NCBI GenBank assembly: GCA_964549155.1 | Contig: CAZJUG010000004.1 | Span: 1 to 37,350 of the forward strand | Direction: 5' to 3' | Source: CAKZRD01 sp964549155 | GTDB lineage: Archaea > Nanobdellota > Nanobdellia > Pacearchaeales > GW2011-AR1 | Length of the DNA stretch: 37,350 nt | Shown here: piece by piece, positions 33,702 through 37,350 of the stretch | Layout: each line of letters starts with the position of its first letter | Position numbering within the stretch: position 1 is the first letter of the stretch | Notes under the pieces: generated by a model | The model's input: only the letters and a program-made list of their open reading frames with translations | Told to the model about the DNA's origin: nothing | Database searches by the model: none | Translations under genes and position numbers: made by a program

Positions 33702-33722
33702 ATATGCTATAATGGGGAGAGG
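33702..33722 (+). repeat. direct repeat at the tRNA-Leu 3' end, proximal copy
   Basis: Identical to 33550-33570. A 7-bp inverted pair AGCATAT (33682-33688)/ATATGCT (33702-33708) could form a hairpin just beyond the tRNA 3' end. Confidence 0.6.
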
Positions 33723-33795
33723 AGGATTCGAACCCCCGTAAGCTTACGCTACCAGATCTTGAGTCTGGCCCGTTTGACCACTCCGGCATCTCCCC
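33713..33795 (-). tRNA. tRNA-Leu (CAA)
   Basis: An 83-nt class II cloverleaf on the minus strand. Acceptor GGGGAGA/TCTCCCC, anticodon arm CCAGA-CTCAAGA-TCTGG gives CAA (Leu codon UUG). A long variable arm (TAGCGTAAGCTTAC) confirms Leu, and the T-arm contains GTTCGAATC. No intron and no encoded CCA. A TATA-like TTTATATATAAA at about 33815-33826 sits 20-31 nt upstream, overlapping the end of the NAD kinase gene spacer. Confidence 0.96.
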
Positions 33796-33827
33796 GTAAA
33801 AAATCATAATTTTTTATATATAAAAAG

Positions 33828-34577
33828 CTATTGTATGACTCTTAGTGGTTCTCCTAATGAAATTTCTATTCTGTCTCCCTTATGAACCTTGTATACCCTT
33901 ATTGAATCAATTGCTAAAATTCCATGGTTTATTCTAGAAATTATTTCTAAATTTTCATTTGTATTTATCTTTCCTTTTTTTATTTTCGGTCTGAAAAGTC
34001 TTCCTATAAATAATTCTCTTATTTTAAATTTCAATTGCTTTTTTGTTTTTCTAAATTTCCATCCACTCATTGCTTTGTACCATGCTGTTGAACCAGTTCC
34101 TGTAGAAACTAAAACTCCTGAACTTCTTTGAAATTCTTTCTTGTCTTTGTAAATAACTTCATAGTTTGAGGGGTGGTGGGGATTTTTATTTCCAAAATAT
34201 GTTTCATTAAGTGCATTTTCTGTTTGAACACACCTATCTTTCTTAAATAATTTTACTTTTTCTCTAGTGTATTCTCTAATCTTAAATTTTCCAATAAATA
34301 TTCTCTTCAATTTTTCTTCAAAATCCTTAAGGTTAATTGATGTTAGATATCCTTCGCTTTTTTCAGGAGCTATATTCACCCCGAGTATCATCTCTTTTTT
34401 TATAAAATGTGCTGCAGAGAGAAAAGTTCCGTCTCCTCCAAGGGTTATGACAAGTTCTTTTTTATCAAAATCTTTTTTTGAAAGTCTATTTTTCCAAACA
34501 ACTTTTTTATTTTTTATCTCTTCAATAACCTTTGGAATGTTTTGATTTCTATTTCTAGTTACTATCAGAATTTTCAT
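33828..34577 (-). CDS. nadK: NAD kinase
   Basis: 249 aa. Phosphorylates NAD to NADP. Hallmark GGDGTFLSA (residues 47-55, catalytic Asp49), NALNETYFG (the NE motif, about 119-127), and the Gly-rich STGTGSTAW (about 158-166). Length is typical of archaeal NadK. It starts 3 nt after the TFB stop, so the two are likely co-transcribed leftward. Its 3' end abuts the tRNA-Leu promoter. Confidence 0.93.
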   Translation of the reverse strand: MKILIVTRNRNQNIPKVIEEIKNKKVVWKNRLSKKDFDKKELVITLGGDGTFLSAAHFIKKEMILGVNIAPEKSEGYLTSINLKDFEEKLKRIFIGKFKIREYTREKVKLFKKDRCVQTENALNETYFGNKNPHHPSNYEVIYKDKKEFQRSSGVLVSTGTGSTAWYKAMSGWKFRKTKKQLKFKIRELFIGRLFRPKIKKGKINTNENLEIISRINHGILAIDSIRVYKVHKGDRIEISLGEPLRVIQ

Positions 34578-34580
34578 GAA

Positions 34581-35540
34581 TCACTTCTTGGCTTTTTTTG
34601 CCTCTTTAAGTTCTTTCCTGACTTTTTCTTTTTCTGCTTCTTTGAGTTTTATTTTTTCTTCCAACTTAAGTTTGTCCAATAGTTCTTTATATCTGTTTCT
34701 TATTGTAACTTCTGTTATTCCTGCAACATCTGCAACTTCTCTCTGTGTTTTTTTCTCGTCATTTAATAGGGCAGAAACATATAATGCGGCTGCAGAAATC
34801 CCTGCTGGACCTCTTCCAGACATCAATTCGGAAATTTCTTCTTTTTGTAAGATTACATGTGCTCCATGTTGTACTTTTGGAGATAGATGGAGTGTAGAGC
34901 CAAATCTTGAAATGTAATCTCTTGGAGAACTTGGTTGAGGTCTTATTCCAATCTTCCTTATTATGAATCTGTATGTTCTTCCAATTTCTTTTCTTTCTAC
35001 TTCTGATGCAATGGAAATTTCATCAAGTGTTCTTGGGATATTGTAGGAACGACATGCAGCATAAATACACGAGGCAATTACAGATTCCATGCTTCTTCCC
35101 CTTACTAACCCTCTTTGTAAAACAAAGTTGTAAACTCTTGCAGCTTCTTCTCTTACTACTGAAGGTAAATCTAAATAAGAAGAAACTTTTCTTAATTCTG
35201 CCATAGCTTGTCGAAGGTTTCTTTCGATTGAGGTAGAAACTCTTTCTTGCCATTGTCTAATTCTTAAGTATTTTCTTGTTTGAGCTCCAGAATCTAATTT
35301 GTAGATGTCTGAAATTTCTCCTACATTTGTTGTAAGTCCTTTATCAAATTTTTGCATAGAAATTGGAGCACCACCACGACCCCTCTTTTCTCCTTTGTCA
35401 AATGCTCTAAGTTCATGGGTCGTGTCAACCATCTTTTCTTCTACAATAAGTCCACAATCTCCGCAGATTATTTCGCTTTTTCCTTCGTCAAAAATAAGAT
35501 TTGAGCTTCCGCATTCCGGACAAGTTTTTGGATGAGACAT
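34581..35540 (-). CDS. tfb: transcription initiation factor B (TFB)
   Basis: 319 aa, usual length. An N-terminal zinc ribbon (CPEC...CGDCG; Cys7, Cys10, Cys26, Cys29) and B-reader/linker (TTHELRAFDKGEKRGRGG) are followed by two cyclin folds (about 105-195 and 200-290: IASCIYAACRSYNIPRTLDEI and ISAAALYVSALL). A helix-turn-helix that reads the BRE has EVADVAGITEVTIRNRYKEL. A Lys/Glu-rich tail ends the protein. TFB bridges TBP and RNA polymerase at every promoter. Two tandem BRE/TATA-like sequences stand before it (35547-35576), and NAD kinase is its operon partner. Confidence 0.97.
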   Translation of the reverse strand: MSHPKTCPECGSSNLIFDEGKSEIICGDCGLIVEEKMVDTTHELRAFDKGEKRGRGGAPISMQKFDKGLTTNVGEISDIYKLDSGAQTRKYLRIRQWQERVSTSIERNLRQAMAELRKVSSYLDLPSVVREEAARVYNFVLQRGLVRGRSMESVIASCIYAACRSYNIPRTLDEISIASEVERKEIGRTYRFIIRKIGIRPQPSSPRDYISRFGSTLHLSPKVQHGAHVILQKEEISELMSGRGPAGISAAALYVSALLNDEKKTQREVADVAGITEVTIRNRYKELLDKLKLEEKIKLKEAEKEKVRKELKEAKKAKK

Positions 35541-35546
35541 AGTTAG

Positions 35547-35576
35547 CTTTTTAAACCTTCTGCCTTTTTAAACCTT
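35547..35576 (-). promoter_or_regulatory. tandem BRE/TATA-like elements upstream of tfb
   Basis: On the minus strand AAGGTTTAAAAAG occurs twice with a 17-bp period (35564-35576 and 35547-35559). The distal copy is about 30 nt from ATG 35540 and fits a leaderless promoter. The proximal copy is too close and would lie near the start site. Possible autoregulation by TFB/TBP. Confidence 0.55.
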
Positions 35577-35645
35577 TGGGTTTTATAAAAATTTATCGAC
35601 GGGAAAATTCAATATGTTTTTAAACCTGGTTTGAATCTAATTTCT

Positions 35646-36845
35646 ATGGGTTTACTTATTCGTAGATATCAGGGTAGAAGTAATTTGACTATGGTTGCAC
35701 GACTTGCTCTTGTTTGTTTTTTAAGTTATATTGGAATCGCATTTGTAGATACAATCTGGGCAGTATATCTAGAGTCTATATTTCATAGTTTAACATTTAT
35801 TTCTTTTTTCTCTGCAGGTTTGAGTGCAATATCTTTTTTTGCTTATTTTTTCTTTATTCCCCTTATAGAGAGACGAAGCAAGACAGCCCTATTTTTAGTA
35901 TCTTTATTTCTAATTTCTTTATGCTATTTTCTTTTTGGGTTTATTAGAAATCCATTCGTTTTTTCAATTATCGCTGTTTTGGTGACTATTACAACGACTT
36001 TAAAAATTACAGCTTTTGGAATAATCATAAAAGATAAGTCTAATCCAAGACTTCTCTCTAGGAATGAGGGACTCATTTGGACATTTATGAATTTAGCTTG
36101 GGTATTTGGACCCCTTGTTGCAGGATTAATTGCAGATTATTATGGGATTAATTTTGTATTCATTCTTGGAGGAATATTTGTTCTACTTTCTTTGTTTTCA
36201 TTTAGATTATTTAATATAATTGTGGTAAATAAAAAGAAAAAGATAGATAAAGATTTAGTTAGAAACTTTTTAGATTTTTTTAAGGATAAAAAAAGAGTGG
36301 ATGCTTTTGTTTTGGGAGGGGCAGTTAATTTTTGGATGATACTGATTTATTTCTACATGCCACTTATAATCATCTTGGAGGGGCTTGCTGATCGTCATAT
36401 AGGTTATTTTCTATTTTTGGTGGCCTTACCTTTGATACTTTTGGAGTATAAAATGTCGTCTATTGCGGGGAGAGTTGGATTCAAGAAAATTTTTAAAATT
36501 GCTTTCTTGCTCATGGCTTTAATTGCATTTAGTTGTTTTTTTATAGATACTATTTGGATTATTTTTGGATTGCTTGCATTGGCAAGTGTTGGACAGGCGA
36601 TGATAGAGCCGACTACTGAAGCATATTTTTTTGATGTTCTTAAATCAAAGTCTGAGGAAGTCAGGTTTTATGGACCCTATAATACCACTATAGAAGTTAA
36701 TCATTTTATCGGGAAAGTACTTTCTGGAATTGTTTTGTTGTTTTTCCCAATAAAAGTGGTCTTTGTTTTGTTTGGGATAATTATGTTATTCTACTTTGCA
36801 TACTCTTTCAGGATAAAAGATCATATAGAATCCTCTAAAACTTAA
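35646..36845 (+). CDS. MFS-type transporter
   Basis: 399 aa from ATG 35646; an in-frame TTG 35631 exists, but the TATA-like TTTTTAAAC at about 35616-35624 is about 26 nt before 35646. About 11-12 membrane helices fall in two halves separated by a basic cytoplasmic loop (about residue 195-215, NKKKKIDKDL). The segment between helices 2 and 3 (PLIERRSKTALFL) matches the usual MFS loop position. Substrate cannot be told from sequence. It diverges from tfb and converges on rps8e. Confidence 0.82.
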   Translation: MGLLIRRYQGRSNLTMVARLALVCFLSYIGIAFVDTIWAVYLESIFHSLTFISFFSAGLSAISFFAYFFFIPLIERRSKTALFLVSLFLISLCYFLFGFIRNPFVFSIIAVLVTITTTLKITAFGIIIKDKSNPRLLSRNEGLIWTFMNLAWVFGPLVAGLIADYYGINFVFILGGIFVLLSLFSFRLFNIIVVNKKKKIDKDLVRNFLDFFKDKKRVDAFVLGGAVNFWMILIYFYMPLIIILEGLADRHIGYFLFLVALPLILLEYKMSSIAGRVGFKKIFKIAFLLMALIAFSCFFIDTIWIIFGLLALASVGQAMIEPTTEAYFFDVLKSKSEEVRFYGPYNTTIEVNHFIGKVLSGIVLLFFPIKVVFVLFGIIMLFYFAYSFRIKDHIESSKT

Positions 36846-36864
36846 ATATTTTTAGTGCTAAAAA

Positions 36865-37224
36865 TTATTCAATTAGAATACCCTGCACATTTCCTTCTTG
36901 ACTTGGTTTGTTTGTAATCCTCGCTTTTCCTAAGCTAGTTTCAACAATTGCACTTTTTACTAGAATGTTTTGTCTTGCTAAGAATCTATTTGATGGAGTT
37001 TCTATAACATTTTTTATATCTGCAACTTTTGCTTTGCCGTTTTTGATTACATTAATTCTATTGTGGGACAAAGATATTGTTTTTCTTTTCCCTCCCATCA
37101 TTCTTATCAGCTTTGTTTTTTTCTCGCCTAGTTTTACAACTCTTTCTTGACCTGTCTGCTCATACTTCTTCTTCTTTCTAGCCTGCTTATACTTTCCTCC
37201 AGATAGTTTTCTTCCTGTTTTCAT
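36865..37224 (-). CDS. rps8e: small ribosomal subunit protein S8e
   Basis: 119 aa, basic, as expected for archaeal S8e. N-terminus TGRKLSGGKYKQARKKKKYE and central RMMGGKRKTISL match the family signature; the C-terminal part (ETPSNRFLARQNILVKSAIVET, shown in shortened form as NRFLARQNILVKSAIVE) is typical. A TATA box GGTATTTAAACC at about 37244-37255 on this strand is about 27 nt before ATG 37224, a leaderless start. It is a useful phylogenetic marker for this window. Confidence 0.96.
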   Translation of the reverse strand: MKTGRKLSGGKYKQARKKKKYEQTGQERVVKLGEKKTKLIRMMGGKRKTISLSHNRINVIKNGKAKVADIKNVIETPSNRFLARQNILVKSAIVETSLGKARITNKPSQEGNVQGILIE

Positions 37225-37350
37225 AGAATTTTTTGTTGGGGTTGGTTTAAATACCTTTCGAATTGAAAAGTTCGATTATTTCGTGTGCTATCCACAGACA
37301 TATGTCGTAGGTCAGAATAACTTACAAAAATCAAAGTAAATCTCTGCAGG
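37225..37350. promoter_or_regulatory. rps8e promoter and right edge
   Basis: The minus-strand TATA box GTATTTAAACC at about 37244-37254 drives rps8e. The remaining bases up to the edge hold no open frame or RNA gene I can identify. Confidence 0.5.

Noticed and set aside
33582..33809. 75-aa open frame on the plus strand over tRNA-Leu
   Set aside because: Its second half is the antisense of tRNA-Leu and gives the well-known spurious RRIRTP-type translation; no promoter or homology supports it.
1..37350. CRISPR arrays, rRNA genes, transposases or integrases
   Set aside because: No regularly spaced repeats, rRNA-like segments or recombinase motifs were found anywhere in the window.

Overview
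The window looks like a piece of an AT-rich DPANN-type archaeal genome (Woesearchaeota/Pacearchaeota-like), probably a metagenome-assembled scaffold because it contains a 100-N gap. Archaeal markers are a complete TFB, ribosomal protein S8e, an archaeal NAD kinase, a FlaI/FlaJ-type pilus machine with its own prepilin peptidase, S-layer C-terminal domains, and TATA boxes about 25-30 nt before start codons. That last spacing implies largely leaderless transcripts, and I used it to trim several start codons. The lineage is inferred from gene content only.

Layout. (1) 1-1638: end of an unknown gene, a 440-bp spacer with nothing recognisable, and two overlapping coiled-coil genes on the minus strand. 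(2) 1734-10182: a type IV pilus/archaellum-like locus with a VirB11/FlaI-type ATPase, a small membrane protein, an FG-GAP/PKD surface protein, a ribbon-helix-helix-like protein, a FlaJ/TadC-type platform and small coiled-coil or membrane partners. (3) 10233-18323: a cell-surface cluster. A two-gene module (Cys-rich secreted protein followed by an S-layer C-domain protein) occurs twice, on either side of the prepilin peptidase and a beta-helix protein. A membrane-anchored glycosidase-like protein follows. The N gap lies inside the second S-layer domain and is well explained as a collapsed repeat. (4) 18369-18992: a HIT-family protein with a degenerate triad.

(5) 19238-26034: a deoxynucleotide island: thyX, tmk, tandem NrdR boxes, nrdR, a stand-alone TSCPD-domain gene, nrdD, a separate 41-aa gene carrying the glycyl-radical loop of NrdD, nrdG, and a P-loop kinase/dCMP deaminase fusion. 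Together these could make dNTPs anaerobically (NrdD plus its detached radical peptide, activated by NrdG) and convert dCMP to dUMP, dTMP and dTDP, under NrdR control. (6) 26169-33532: tRNA-Val and a gene pair encoding a prepilin-like ectodomain protein and a 1796-aa secreted protein of unknown function. (7) 33550-37224: tRNA-Leu with a short direct repeat of its 3' end, NAD kinase, TFB, an MFS transporter and S8e.

The strongest lead is the split class III ribonucleotide reductase with an orphan TSCPD gene and NrdR boxes in an archaeon. Next are the prepilin-like/giant secreted pair and the duplicated surface module.
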